Positions 1 to 7,301 of a DNA stretch of 7,740 nucleotides are shown piece after piece. The notes beneath the pieces were generated by a model. It was not told the origin of the DNA. It did not search any database and saw nothing but the letters and a program-made list of their open reading frames with translations. This DNA comes from an uncultured Oscillospiraceae bacterium (GTDB lineage Bacteria > Bacillota > Clostridia > Oscillospirales > Acutalibacteraceae). The translations under genes were made by a program, and so were the position numbers. The DNA is taken from assembly GCA_902478455.1 (NCBI GenBank), contig CABSLJ010000120.1, positions 1 through 7,740 of the forward strand, written 5' to 3'. Position 1 is the first letter of the stretch. Each line of letters opens with the position of its first letter.

Positions 1-30
1 TCGGCAGCGTCAGATGTGTATAAGAGACAG
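1..30 (+). other. Untrimmed Nextera read-1 adapter (not genomic)
   Basis: The first 30 bases equal the Illumina Nextera read-1 transposase adapter without its first three bases. The 19-bp Tn5 mosaic end occupies 12-30. This is library sequence left on the contig end, not a natural transposon end. Genomic sequence begins at 31, and the reading frame of the neighbouring gene should not be extended into 1-30. Confidence 0.97.
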
Positions 31-743
31 GTCATATCCGGGACGGAAACAATCGCTATCCGTCTTTTCTCCAGAAACGACCGAATCGCCCTGTAATCCG
101 GATGACGTTCCACCGCGCCGCAAAACAGCATTCGATCCTTTGCGATCAGGCCGCAGCATCCGCCGATGAAGCCGGTGTCGTATCCCGGAAGCTCAATAAA
201 GCCCGGCCGGATTTGGAGGACATCCATACCGGCCGCCAGAGCCGCCTTTGCAATGCCGGCGTCCGATGTAATGATGGAACGTGCGTCAACCACTGCGACC
301 GAACATCTGGTATAGCCCTGGCGAACCGGCAGCAGCTGCAGCCGCCGTGCCGCACCGTCTTCCAGAATGCTGCGGTCGGTGGTGCCGGGATTTGCAATCA
401 GGAACCTTCCCACACGCGCGGCGCACAATGGGACATCCCTGGGATAAACCGCTCCCGGTATGCTGGTGGATTCCACCGCCTGCGCCCCGATACTTTGAAT
501 ATCAAAATAAATATTCTTTTCTCCTCGGGCCACGATCACCTTGTTCCCACCCAAAGGATGACACAGCAAATCGGCATGACTGCAAACCGCTTTTGGTAAA
601 TAAGCGCTAGGCGTGATCAAAAGCGGTTCTGTTCCCCATTCACGCATACACCGATGCAGTGCTTTATGTAACGAGGACACCGCCGCTGTTGCGACGGTCC
701 CCTCCGGAAGGTTTGGATGTTCCAGAAAGTGCGTTTTTTTCAT
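31..743 (-). CDS. DUF6873 family protein (GME-like fold), 3' end missing
   Basis: This reading frame starts at ATG 743-741, with a GGGTGAG ribosome site 4 nt upstream, and stays open for 237 codons to the adapter junction. The translation has the hallmarks I recall for the DUF6873 family of Clostridia, described as having a guanidino-group-modifying-enzyme (GME) fold: HADLLCHPLGGN near residues 56-67, QGYTRCSVAVVD near 142-153, IITSDAGIAK near 158-166, GFIGGCCGLI at 191-200 and HPDYRAIRSFLEK near 214-226. Family members are about 240-250 residues, so probably only 10-15 C-terminal residues are lost. The enzymatic role is unknown; the conserved His/Asn/Asp and the paired Cys196-Cys197 are candidate functional residues but not proven. 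It lies 49 nt after the permease gene with no terminator between, so it is probably co-transcribed. The truncation is an assembly edge, not a broken gene. Confidence 0.82.
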
Positions 744-792
744 TGATCTCACCCAAAAGCATTTTAGGGCGCTCTCCCTCTTCCCTTGCGTT

Positions 793-1977
793 TTATTCCA
801 GCCGCAAAGCGTCTACCGGACGCAGTCTGGAGGCCTTCGCCGCCGGATATACGCCGAACACAATCCCGGTAAACAGTGAAAACAGCACGGCGAGCAGCAT
901 GATATCGGTACGGATTTGCAGCGTCATGCCAAACAGATAAGCGCCAAAGTAAGAAATGCCGGTTCCCGCTATAACGCCGATCAGGCAGCCCAGAATCGAA
1001 ATGAGCACGGCTTCAAGCAAAAATTCAAACAGGATGGTGCGGCGGCGCGCGCCGATGGATTTTTTAATGCCGATTTCCCGCGTCCGTTCATTGACAGATA
1101 CCAGCATCACCGTCATGATGCTCAGGCTGGCGACCAGCAGGGAAATCGCTCCGACTGCGCTTAAAATCACGGTGACGATATTCAAAAGATTATAGAGACC
1201 GTCCTTCTGCTTGACGAGGTTGCTGGCGATATACCCGCCCGAGCTGTTAACCCGGCCGAGGGTATCCACAATCTCTTGGCCGATTTCGTCCACATCTGCG
1301 CCCTCCTGGATGCGCACAGCCACTTGATCAAAGGATTGGCGGCCTACCAGTCGCTGTAAGGTGGTATAAGGGACGTAAACAAAATTGGGGATATAGTTTC
1401 CCAGCATGTTTTCCAGCAGTCCGCTGCCGGTCTTAATCACCCCGACGACTTCAAATTCCTCCACCACGCCTCCGCAGAGGATGGAAATTTTTTTGCCGAT
1501 GATATTGTCCCGGTAATAGGTGTTGCGCGCATAGTTTTGATCCACCATACAGACGTTGCTCTCCGTGTTGACGTCCAGATTGGTGATATACCGGCCATAA
1601 AGCGCCTGCAGGGAGATCACACGGTTTGCTTTGGAATCGACGCCCCAGACGATGGCGTCCATCTCAGTGCCGCGCGCGTATACTTCGGTGGTCTGCATCA
1701 TGACCGGCATGGCCTGTTCCACATATTTGATGGAACGGATTACATCCAACTCATCCTCCGCAAGCGCGGGCGCATCGTCCTCCAAAGTGGTGCTCACAGT
1801 CAGTCCGCCGAGGCCGAGACTGTCTAGCTCAGCGCTGACGGCCAGCGTGCCGCATTCGCTGATGTTGCTGATCATCACCACCGAAGCTACACCGATGGCG
1901 ATGCCCGCAACCGTCAAAACGGTGCGCATTTTCTTACGTCCCAGGTTGCGGACGGCGCATTTGAGGCTGTCAAACAT
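793..1977 (-). CDS. MacB/FtsX-type ABC transporter permease
   Basis: This 394-residue protein has the MacB-like permease architecture. There is one N-terminal membrane segment (about residues 19-38) preceded by the basic LGRKKMRT motif, and a large extracytoplasmic domain (about 40-265). Three C-terminal membrane segments follow (about 266-296, 317-347 and 358-379). The FtsX signature VNERTREIGIKKSIGARRR spans residues 295-313, and the C-terminus ends in the typical YPAAKASRLRPVDALRLE. Such permeases work as dimers with a separate ATPase and a membrane-fusion adaptor, exporting peptides, lipids or drugs or sensing cell-envelope stress. The start codon overlaps the adaptor stop by 8 nt (ATGTTTGA) with no strong SD of its own, which suggests translational coupling. 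No nucleotide-binding domain is fused to it or encoded beside it, so the ATPase must be encoded elsewhere or beyond the contig end. The substrate is unknown. Confidence 0.93.
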   Translation of the reverse strand: MFDSLKCAVRNLGRKKMRTVLTVAGIAIGVASVVMISNISECGTLAVSAELDSLGLGGLTVSTTLEDDAPALAEDELDVIRSIKYVEQAMPVMMQTTEVYARGTEMDAIVWGVDSKANRVISLQALYGRYITNLDVNTESNVCMVDQNYARNTYYRDNIIGKKISILCGGVVEEFEVVGVIKTGSGLLENMLGNYIPNFVYVPYTTLQRLVGRQSFDQVAVRIQEGADVDEIGQEIVDTLGRVNSSGGYIASNLVKQKDGLYNLLNIVTVILSAVGAISLLVASLSIMTVMLVSVNERTREIGIKKSIGARRRTILFEFLLEAVLISILGCLIGVIAGTGISYFGAYLFGMTLQIRTDIMLLAVLFSLFTGIVFGVYPAAKASRLRPVDALRLE

Positions 1978-3007
1978 TGTCTTGCACCACGCCTTCCTGG
2001 ACGATCATCAGGCGATCCCGGTCGTCTATGCCCTCCGGCGTCATGAGAACCGCATCTCCCACAGAGAGGCCTTCGGTCACCTGAAATCCCTTTTCATACT
2101 CCTTGCCGGTGGTGATATACCGTTTTTCCGCCCTTCCGTTGACCGAAAGATAGACATACTCGGCGCCGTTTTCGTCGGCGCGCACCGCTTCATAAGGGAC
2201 GATCAGCAGATTCTCCTCCTCAGAGGTGATGATTTTGCACTTTGCCGTAAAGCCGGGCTTGATGTCGTCGCCCTCGGTGTCCACACTGACAATCACCTCG
2301 ACGATGGTTTCCTGACCGGTCGTGCCGACGATCTGCTTTGCCTCGCTGGATATGCTGCGGACAGTGCCGTAATAGGTGGTATTTTTGAAGCCGACGCCGG
2401 TGATTTCCGCCTGCTGCCCCACCTGAATCGAGGAAATCTGCGACTCATTGACCGAAAGGCACACCTGCAGATCGCTCGCCGTGGAGATTGTCATCACGGT
2501 CTGACCGGTATTGACGGCCCCGTTGGTTTGCACCGCGATGCTGGTGACCACGCCGTCGATTGGCGCTGTGACGTCGGTGTATTTGCCATTGCTGACGTAA
2601 CTTTCCTCCCCCTCTTCCCCGGACGGCAACGTCAGCTTGCCGCTCAGATAGTCGCTATAGGCTTCTTCCGGCGAGGCGTAGCTGTTGTAATACTGGGAAT
2701 AATCCGTTTCAGGAGCAGAATTCATCCGCTCCACGCGGCCGCTTACGGTCAGCAGCTTATCTCCGGCAGAGACGCGCTGCCCTTCTTGTACGTAAATATC
2801 CTCCACTATGGAATTGGACTGCAAATAAATGTTTTTGCTGTCCGCCCGCTCCACGCGCCCCGAACAGGTGACGGTGTTCTCCACCGCCAGGGGCGCCAAA
2901 GACAGCACCTCCACCTTTTTGATTCCGCCTTTGATCGCCGCGCCGGTCAGCAAAATAGCGAGCGACAAGATCCCAGTGACAGAAAACAGCATCCAATATT
3001 TCTTCAT
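1970..3007 (-). CDS. HlyD/MacA-like membrane-fusion (efflux adaptor) protein
   Basis: The protein has 345 residues and starts at ATG 3007-3005, behind GGAGGG (3021-3016) with an 8-nt spacer. One N-terminal membrane anchor (about residues 5-25) is followed by a split lipoyl-like half-domain (about 62-90: VEDIYVQEGQRVSAGDKLLTV). Next comes a roughly 55-residue Tyr/Ser/Glu-rich insert (91-145), then the second half (146-175: VTAPIDGVVTSIAVQTNGAV). The beta-barrel and membrane-proximal regions run to the end (PGFTAKCKI, LLIVPYEAV). This is the layout of RND/ABC periplasmic adaptors such as MacA, and of YknX in Gram-positives. The usual long coiled-coil hairpin is absent: the insert shows no heptads. 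It is the first gene of the probable operon with the permease, where it should bridge substrate and permease outside the membrane. No convincing promoter was found directly upstream. Confidence 0.9.
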   Translation of the reverse strand: MKKYWMLFSVTGILSLAILLTGAAIKGGIKKVEVLSLAPLAVENTVTCSGRVERADSKNIYLQSNSIVEDIYVQEGQRVSAGDKLLTVSGRVERMNSAPETDYSQYYNSYASPEEAYSDYLSGKLTLPSGEEGEESYVSNGKYTDVTAPIDGVVTSIAVQTNGAVNTGQTVMTISTASDLQVCLSVNESQISSIQVGQQAEITGVGFKNTTYYGTVRSISSEAKQIVGTTGQETIVEVIVSVDTEGDDIKPGFTAKCKIITSEEENLLIVPYEAVRADENGAEYVYLSVNGRAEKRYITTGKEYEKGFQVTEGLSVGDAVLMTPEGIDDRDRLMIVQEGVVQDNV

Positions 3008-3037
3008 TCCCGAATCCCTCCATCTGGGCTTTATTCT

Positions 3038-3066
3038 TTGACAGCGGGATCAAATTTATGAATAAC
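3038..3066 (+). promoter_or_regulatory. Candidate vegetative promoter for the small Cys-rich gene
   Basis: A perfect TTGACA (3038-3043) is followed after 17 nt by AATAAC (3061-3066, 4 of 6 matches to TATAAT). Transcription would start near 3073, leaving a leader of about 57 nt before the start codon at 3130. It lies in the divergent interval between this gene and the adaptor gene. The weak -10 makes this tentative. Confidence 0.45.
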
Positions 3067-3129
3067 TTTTTCGGGAGAAGGGCGAATATTTTTCCGTCCA
3101 ATTTGAATCATAGTACCGAGGTGATAGCA

Positions 3130-3318
3130 ATGAGTCTGATTCAATGTGACGACGACTGTATCTATCAAAAGGATGGGTATTGTCAGCTGGACGCGCCCAC
3201 GGTGATCACAAACCACACTGGACTGGGGTGCGTCCATTATGTCAAGCGCACGGACGCCGGGCGCGATGCGGCAATCCCGCCTATTTCTGACCGGTCAGCG
3301 CCTCAAAGGCCTGTCTGA
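3130..3318 (+). CDS. Small Cys-rich protein, possible metal-binding
   Basis: The protein has 62 residues. The start is ATG 3130, because GAGGTG (3118-3123) lies 6 nt upstream and the Cys-rich core begins at once; the in-frame ATG at 3058 has no SD. Cysteines at 6, 10, 18 and 34, with His36 close behind, form a CX3C-X7-C-X15-C-x-H pattern that could bind zinc or iron-sulfur. Similar short Clostridial proteins, with a Cys-x3-Cys then YQKDGYC core, are often labelled hydroxymyristoyl-ACP dehydratase in databases. A protein this short, with none of that enzyme's motifs, cannot be the dehydratase, so the label looks like propagated misannotation. The last 38 nt overlap the 3' end of radA in the opposite direction, and the tail after about residue 40 looks unconserved. 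The function is unknown. Confidence 0.75.
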   Translation: MSLIQCDDDCIYQKDGYCQLDAPTVITNHTGLGCVHYVKRTDAGRDAAIPPISDRSAPQRPV

Positions 3319-4666
3319 GTGTACGGACGCCGTAAAGCTCCACCCCATACTTCTCCGGGGTGGACAGGGATTTCAGATTGTGGTACGGCAGGACCACGCG
3401 CCGGAAGCCCAGGCGGGCGGCCTCCGCCACCCTAGCCTCCGCATGGGACACCGCGCGTATTTCCCCCGCCAGACCGATTTCCCCGAAGGCAAGCGCATCA
3501 TCCCCGATGGGTACATCCTTAAGACTGGACACAAGCGCCATCGCCACGGCGAGATCGGTGGCGGGCTCATCCAGACGCAGGCCGCCCACCACGTTGATGT
3601 AGGCGTCCAGGTTGGCAAAATAGTAGCCTCCGCGCTTTTCCAATACGGCCAGCAGCAGAGACATCCGGTTGTAGTCAAAGCCGGTAGACATCCGCCGGGG
3701 ATTGCCGAAGCCGGTGGCGGTCGCAAGGCCCTGAATTTCCGCCAGAATGGGCCTGGTACCCTCCATGGCGCAGGCCACACAGGTGCCCGACACATTTTTT
3801 GGCCGTCCCGAAAGCAGCATCATCGAAGGATTTTCCACTTCGTGCAGGCCAGTTTCGGTCATCTCAAAGACGCCGATTTCATTGGTGGACCCGTAACGGT
3901 TTTTGACGGCGCGCAGAATGCGGTAGGACATCTGCCGGTCTCCTTCAAAATAGAGCACAGCATCCACGATGTGCTCGAGCACCTTTGGTCCGGCGATGGC
4001 GCCGTCCTTGTTGACGTGGCCGACCACGAGAATGGGGATATCGAGAGATTTGGCCGCCCGCATCAGCGCGTTGGTGCATTCGCGCACCTGGGTGACGCTG
4101 CCGGGCGAGGAGGAAAGATCGGTCAGATTCATTGTCTGAATGGAATCGATCATCGCAAGGGCGGGCTTTTCCGCGCGGATTTCCTCAATGATCCCCTGAA
4201 GGTCGGTTTCGGCCAGCACATAGAGCTGCTCGCTTTCCACACCGAGTCTGGCGGCGCGCAGCTTCAACTGCCGTCGGGATTCCTCTCCGGATACATACAG
4301 AATCTTGTTTTCCCTGCCGAGATGGGCGCAGACCTGGAGCAGAATGGTCGATTTGCCGATGCCGGGGTCGCCGCCCAGCAGGACCAGCGATCCCTTGACA
4401 ATTCCGCCTCCGAGCACGCGGTCGAGCTCCTTTAATCCGGTGTGGTAGCGCTCCTCATCGTGAGAATCGATCTCCCGGAGCAGCGCCGGACGGCTCCTGC
4501 CCCGCAGCCGGTCGGCGCTTCCTCTCGGGACAGTCTTCACGGGCTCGCGGATTTCCTCCGTGAGCGTATTCCATTCCCCGCAACCGGGGCATTTGCCATA
4601 CCATTTGGCCGATTCAAAACCGCATTCACTGCACACGAAGATGCTTTTTGCCTTGGATGAAGCCAT
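3281..4666 (-). CDS. radA: DNA repair protein RadA (Sms), branch-migration ATPase
   Basis: The 461-residue protein has a normal RadA length and domain order. An N-terminal C4 zinc finger has Cys12, Cys15, Cys26 and Cys29. The RecA-like ATPase core has Walker A GGDPGIGKST at residues 98-107 and a Walker B-like ALAMIDSIQTM with Asp174. The RadA-specific KNRYGS motif is at 255-260, and a Lon-protease-like C-terminal domain (about 290-461) lacks protease function in this family. RadA is a hexameric DNA-dependent ATPase that drives branch migration and extends D-loops during homologous recombination and repair, working with RecA in the cytoplasm. The start at ATG 4666-4664 is supported by GGAGG (4679-4675), 8 nt away. 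The gene has its own promoter and stands alone, not beside clpC or disA as in Bacillus. Its 3' end overlaps a convergent small gene. Confidence 0.98.
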   Translation of the reverse strand: MASSKAKSIFVCSECGFESAKWYGKCPGCGEWNTLTEEIREPVKTVPRGSADRLRGRSRPALLREIDSHDEERYHTGLKELDRVLGGGIVKGSLVLLGGDPGIGKSTILLQVCAHLGRENKILYVSGEESRRQLKLRAARLGVESEQLYVLAETDLQGIIEEIRAEKPALAMIDSIQTMNLTDLSSSPGSVTQVRECTNALMRAAKSLDIPILVVGHVNKDGAIAGPKVLEHIVDAVLYFEGDRQMSYRILRAVKNRYGSTNEIGVFEMTETGLHEVENPSMMLLSGRPKNVSGTCVACAMEGTRPILAEIQGLATATGFGNPRRMSTGFDYNRMSLLLAVLEKRGGYYFANLDAYINVVGGLRLDEPATDLAVAMALVSSLKDVPIGDDALAFGEIGLAGEIRAVSHAEARVAEAARLGFRRVVLPYHNLKSLSTPEKYGVELYGVRTLRQAFEALTGQK

Positions 4667-4772
4667 CTTGGAAACCTCCGAATTCTGATATCACAATGAG
4701 ACGTTCCAGCAGGAGGACGTCTTCCCCTGGCGTCCTTTCGCCAAAATCGCCTCGCAAGCTACTTTTTCTTTC

Positions 4773-4801
4773 ATTATAGTGGAAAGCACACAGAAAAACA
4801 A
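4773..4801 (-). promoter_or_regulatory. Candidate vegetative promoter for radA
   Basis: A perfect TATAAT (4778-4773) is preceded after 17 nt by TTGTTT (4801-4796). Transcription would start near 4766, giving a leader of about 100 nt. The -35 lies within the T-rich tail of the upstream gene's terminator, so the two signals are packed back to back. The leader can form a 6-bp hairpin (AGGACG at 4714-4719 with CGTCCT at 4731-4736); no known riboswitch was recognised. Confidence 0.6.
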
Positions 4802-4839
4802 GCGCCCCCAAAACGGCTGATCCAACCGTTTTGGGGGCG
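4792..4839 (-). terminator. Intrinsic terminator after the CwlD-like gene
   Basis: A perfect 14-bp inverted repeat (4803-4816 with 4826-4839) is GC-rich at its base and has a 9-nt loop. On the minus strand it is followed by TTGTTTTT (4801-4794). It begins 27 nt after the amidase stop codon, as expected for a factor-independent terminator of that transcript. Confidence 0.88.
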
Positions 4840-4865
4840 TATCTCAGAGGGAAAACGTCCGTTTT

Positions 4866-5591
4866 TTACGTTCCAACCTCCTGCCAGTACCGTAAAAAGC
4901 CGGTGTAAATGGTGAAGGCGAGATCTTTTTGGTACCCGGGGTCCTTCAACTTGGCCGCTTCCTCCGGGTTGGAAAGAAAGCCGCATTCCACAATGACGGC
5001 AGGGACCTGGGCGTTCCACAGCAGGTAGATGTCCTTGGTAGCCGCCTTGACCTCGCGCTCATTGTCCGGCTGCAGAAGAGACACAAAGCTTTGCTGCAGC
5101 TTTTCCGCGAGCAGCTTGCTGCGTTCGTCGTTCTTGGAATAGAACATCTGCGCGCCGTGGTATTGACTCTGCTCAAACTGGTTTTGATGGATGCTGATGA
5201 AGGTGCAGCCGGGGTATTGTTCGATCAACTTGAGCCGGTTGTGAAGATCGGAAACCTTTTTTTCCCGGATGGTAGAAGCTGAATCGTCGTGAATGGAAAC
5301 ATCGGTCTCCCGTGTCATCACCACGCGAAAGCCGCTCATCTCCAAAAACTCCCGCAGTTGCAGCGCCACAGCCAGATTGACGTCCTTTTCCTGAACACCG
5401 TTTTCTCCCGCGCCGCCGTCCTCTCCGCCATGTCCCGCGTCGAGCAGAATCACCGGCAGGTCGTTGGCGGATGCGTTGGCGGCCACGTTCTGATCCACCT
5501 TAACAAAGGCGTTGGCCATCAATAAAACAGTCAACAGACAACAAACGATGGCCGTGACATAAAAAAGAGCATCCCTTGTGCGCTGCTTCAA
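4866..5591 (-). CDS. cwlD: CwlD-like N-acetylmuramoyl-L-alanine amidase (Amidase_3)
   Basis: This 241-residue zinc amidase has an N-terminal membrane segment (about residues 9-30) and one Amidase_3 domain. Likely metal ligands and catalytic residues are His54 (LLDAGHGGEDGG), Glu68 (QEKDVNLAV), His135 (FISIHQNQF) and Glu202 (VIVECGFLSNPEE). Length, anchor and the pattern SDLHNRLKLI, GAQMFYSK and DIYLLWN match CwlD, which removes peptide stems from muramic acid so that muramic delta-lactam can form in the spore cortex. A different membrane-anchored Amidase_3 remains possible. The start is TTG 5591-5589: GAGGTG (5604-5599) is 7 nt upstream, and the next ATG (codon 25) would cut into the membrane anchor. 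It is a single-gene unit with a strong terminator and a sigma-E-like promoter candidate, both consistent with expression during sporulation. Confidence 0.88.
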   Translation of the reverse strand: MKQRTRDALFYVTAIVCCLLTVLLMANAFVKVDQNVAANASANDLPVILLDAGHGGEDGGAGENGVQEKDVNLAVALQLREFLEMSGFRVVMTRETDVSIHDDSASTIREKKVSDLHNRLKLIEQYPGCTFISIHQNQFEQSQYHGAQMFYSKNDERSKLLAEKLQQSFVSLLQPDNEREVKAATKDIYLLWNAQVPAVIVECGFLSNPEEAAKLKDPGYQKDLAFTIYTGFLRYWQEVGT

Positions 5592-5929
5592 GCCGTATCA
5601 CCTCACTGCCATATGTATGCCGCAGCGAAGCAGGGATATGCTGTTTTCTTTCGATTGGAACGGAGAAAAGCCCCGGGGCTACAGATTCATCCGCCGGACC
5701 TGATACCTCCCTGCTGGAGGAAAGGATGAGCTTCGCCTTGGCGTTGCTTGGAAGGATGGCCGCATGCGCTTCGTCCTGCGCCGTCACATAGACCGGCGGC
5801 CTCCTCTGAATCACTTCTGTCTTACAGTATAACGTGGATTGCTTAGAAAAACTGGAAGCCGACCTTTCTTTTTACCCGTCAAAAGGGATACCTCCCGACA
5901 AGCGTCTCCTTTTACGCCAAACTGGCGAT
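5592..5929. other. Gene-poor interval between amidase and MFS genes
   Basis: No convincing gene was found in these 338 bases. On the minus strand there is a TATACT -10-like box (5831-5826) without a good -35. An open frame also runs there from 5871 into the amidase start; it could use GTG 5814, but has no ribosome site and no recognisable protein similarity. Just after the MFS stop, only weak hairpins occur: CGCCA/TGGCG around 5915-5927, and GGGA/TCCC at 5885-5896 followed by TTTT on the minus strand. No strong terminator for the MFS gene is visible. The sigma-E-like promoter and ribosome site of the amidase lie at the left end. Confidence 0.5.
5612..5641 (-). promoter_or_regulatory. Candidate sigma-E-type sporulation promoter for the amidase
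   Basis: GCATATCC (5641-5634) and CATACATA (5619-5612), separated by 14 nt, resemble the Bacillus sigma-E consensus (kmATATTt, then CATACAaT after 13-15 nt) at about 6 of 8 positions each. Transcription would start a few bases before the ribosome site, giving a very short leader. The match fits a cwlD gene, but a chance match in an AT-rich patch cannot be excluded. Confidence 0.4.
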
Positions 5930-7255
5930 CTATTCTTCTTTTTCCAGGGCCCAGATATGTCTGTCCTTCCGGAAGATCAGGCAGGTGAGCTCTCCGACGA
6001 ATGCTAAGACCAGGAAGAGCATCGCCGCCCCGGAACCCTTGCCACTGCCGAAAAGGGCTGTAAAGGCGCTTTCCGTGGATTGCGCGGCCATAAAGGGTTC
6101 AAATACCTGATCCACAAGCACACCGCCCAAAAGATAGCCGACCGGAATGGTAAAAAACTGAAGGGTGTTTCTGGCCGAATAAACCCTTCCCTGCATCTCC
6201 AGCGGGATATGGGTGCGCAGCAGCGCGTTCAAGTTGGTGTTCATCACCGGAATCAACAGCCATCCCAGCACGGCCCCCATACACCAGACGGGGATGCTCC
6301 TGCCGAAGGCGAGCAACACGTTTTCAATACCCATGGAGAGTAGCAGCGTGTTGCAGATGACGCGGACTCGGCTTTTGGGCGGCCGGCAGAGTGACACCAG
6401 AATGCTCCCCGCCACATTGGCAAGCCCCGTGCAGGTGTTTACCAGTCCCAGCGCAAGCTCTCCCCCGCCCTCACGCGAAAGCAGCATGGCGGGCAGCGCC
6501 GCGTTGTATACCGACGCTGTGAGATTGATCGCCGCCAGGAATAAAATTAAGTCCAGCACGCCGCGGTTGGTCCAAAGATAGCGCAGTCCGGCCATCCCGG
6601 ATTTCCAGACGCTTTCCCGTGCCTGCGTTTCCCCGGTCTTTGTCCGGGGCAGACGGATAAAAAAGGCCAGGCCCATAAACGCGACCACAAAGGTAAACAG
6701 GTCAAAGAAAATCACAGCGTTCATCCCGCCGAAAGCGAGCACCGCCGAGGCGAGAACGGGAGTCAGGATGGTCACCAGGGAATTGGAGAAGGATTGCAGG
6801 CCGCTGACCCTCTGATACTGCTCTCTGGGGGCGAGCAGGCTGACCGCCACATCGGACGCGGGCTGTTGAAAGGTGTTCATCAGCCCGTTTAAAGCATTCA
6901 GAAGGTAGAGGTGCCAGATGCGGAGATGTCCGTTTCCCAGGAGGATCAGGACAATCACCGTACAGGCGGCGGCAAAGCTGTCACACGCCAGCATGGTCCG
7001 TTTTTTGTTCCAGCGGTCGCTGAGCGCCCCGGCGAATATGCTCAGCAGCACATAGGGCGCGTAGGAGCAGACCGAAAGCAGAGAGGTCGTCAGCGCAGAA
7101 CCCTGCTGTTGGTAAGACCAGATGATCAGTGCAAAACTGGTCATAGCGCTTCCCAGCCCGGAGAGGGTTTGGGTGGACCACAGAATGAAAAAGGTGTGCA
7201 GTCCGGCAAAGGGACGCTTCCCTCCGGACCGCGGAAACAATTGTTTTTGATTCAT
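5930..7255 (-). CDS. MFS exporter, Mef-like drug-efflux type
   Basis: The 441-residue protein has about 12 hydrophobic segments. It carries the MFS loop 2-3 signature GALSDRWNKKR (residues 76-86), and QPASDVAVSLLAP near 131-143 is typical of the macrolide-efflux-like branch. Around residues 345-380, NTNLNALLRTHIP and QGRVYSARNTLQFFTIPVGYLLGG match the conserved second-half loop of that branch. It probably exports a drug or small amphiphile by proton antiport at the cytoplasmic membrane; the substrate cannot be told from sequence. The start at ATG 7255-7253 has AAAGGAG (7273-7267) at an 11-nt spacing. Its own promoter sits near 7461-7489, with a roughly 200-nt structured leader that encodes a short peptide, which points to inducible expression. 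It stands alone between the amidase gene and a tRNA operon. Confidence 0.88.
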   Translation of the reverse strand: MNQKQLFPRSGGKRPFAGLHTFFILWSTQTLSGLGSAMTSFALIIWSYQQQGSALTTSLLSVCSYAPYVLLSIFAGALSDRWNKKRTMLACDSFAAACTVIVLILLGNGHLRIWHLYLLNALNGLMNTFQQPASDVAVSLLAPREQYQRVSGLQSFSNSLVTILTPVLASAVLAFGGMNAVIFFDLFTFVVAFMGLAFFIRLPRTKTGETQARESVWKSGMAGLRYLWTNRGVLDLILFLAAINLTASVYNAALPAMLLSREGGGELALGLVNTCTGLANVAGSILVSLCRPPKSRVRVICNTLLLSMGIENVLLAFGRSIPVWCMGAVLGWLLIPVMNTNLNALLRTHIPLEMQGRVYSARNTLQFFTIPVGYLLGGVLVDQVFEPFMAAQSTESAFTALFGSGKGSGAAMLFLVLAFVGELTCLIFRKDRHIWALEKEE

Positions 7256-7301
7256 ATGAGACTTTGCTCCTTTGTTTCTTCCGGCATATTCCGGGAATCT
7301 A

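Noticed and set aside
12..30. Tn5 mosaic end as a sign of a natural transposon
   Set aside because: It is contiguous with the Nextera read-1 tail and sits exactly at the contig end, so it is a library adapter.
1631..3061. Long plus-strand open frame opposite the permease and adaptor (476 codons)
   Set aside because: It is antisense to two well-supported genes, has no family features, and its composition is explained by codon bias of the minus-strand genes.
3239..4435. Long plus-strand open frame opposite radA (398 codons)
   Set aside because: It lies wholly antisense to a clear radA gene, has no ribosome site, and its protein is a low-complexity His/Gly/Arg-rich shadow of radA codons.
4667..4766. 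radA leader as a riboswitch
   Set aside because: Only a 6-bp hairpin was seen; no conserved riboswitch core was recognised and no terminator lies before radA.
5500..5814. Minus-strand open frame of 104 codons between the MFS and amidase genes
   Set aside because: It needs a GTG start with no ribosome site, overlaps the amidase start by 92 nt, and shows no recognisable protein family. Its first third has G/C-rich third positions, so a decayed gene is possible but not supportable.
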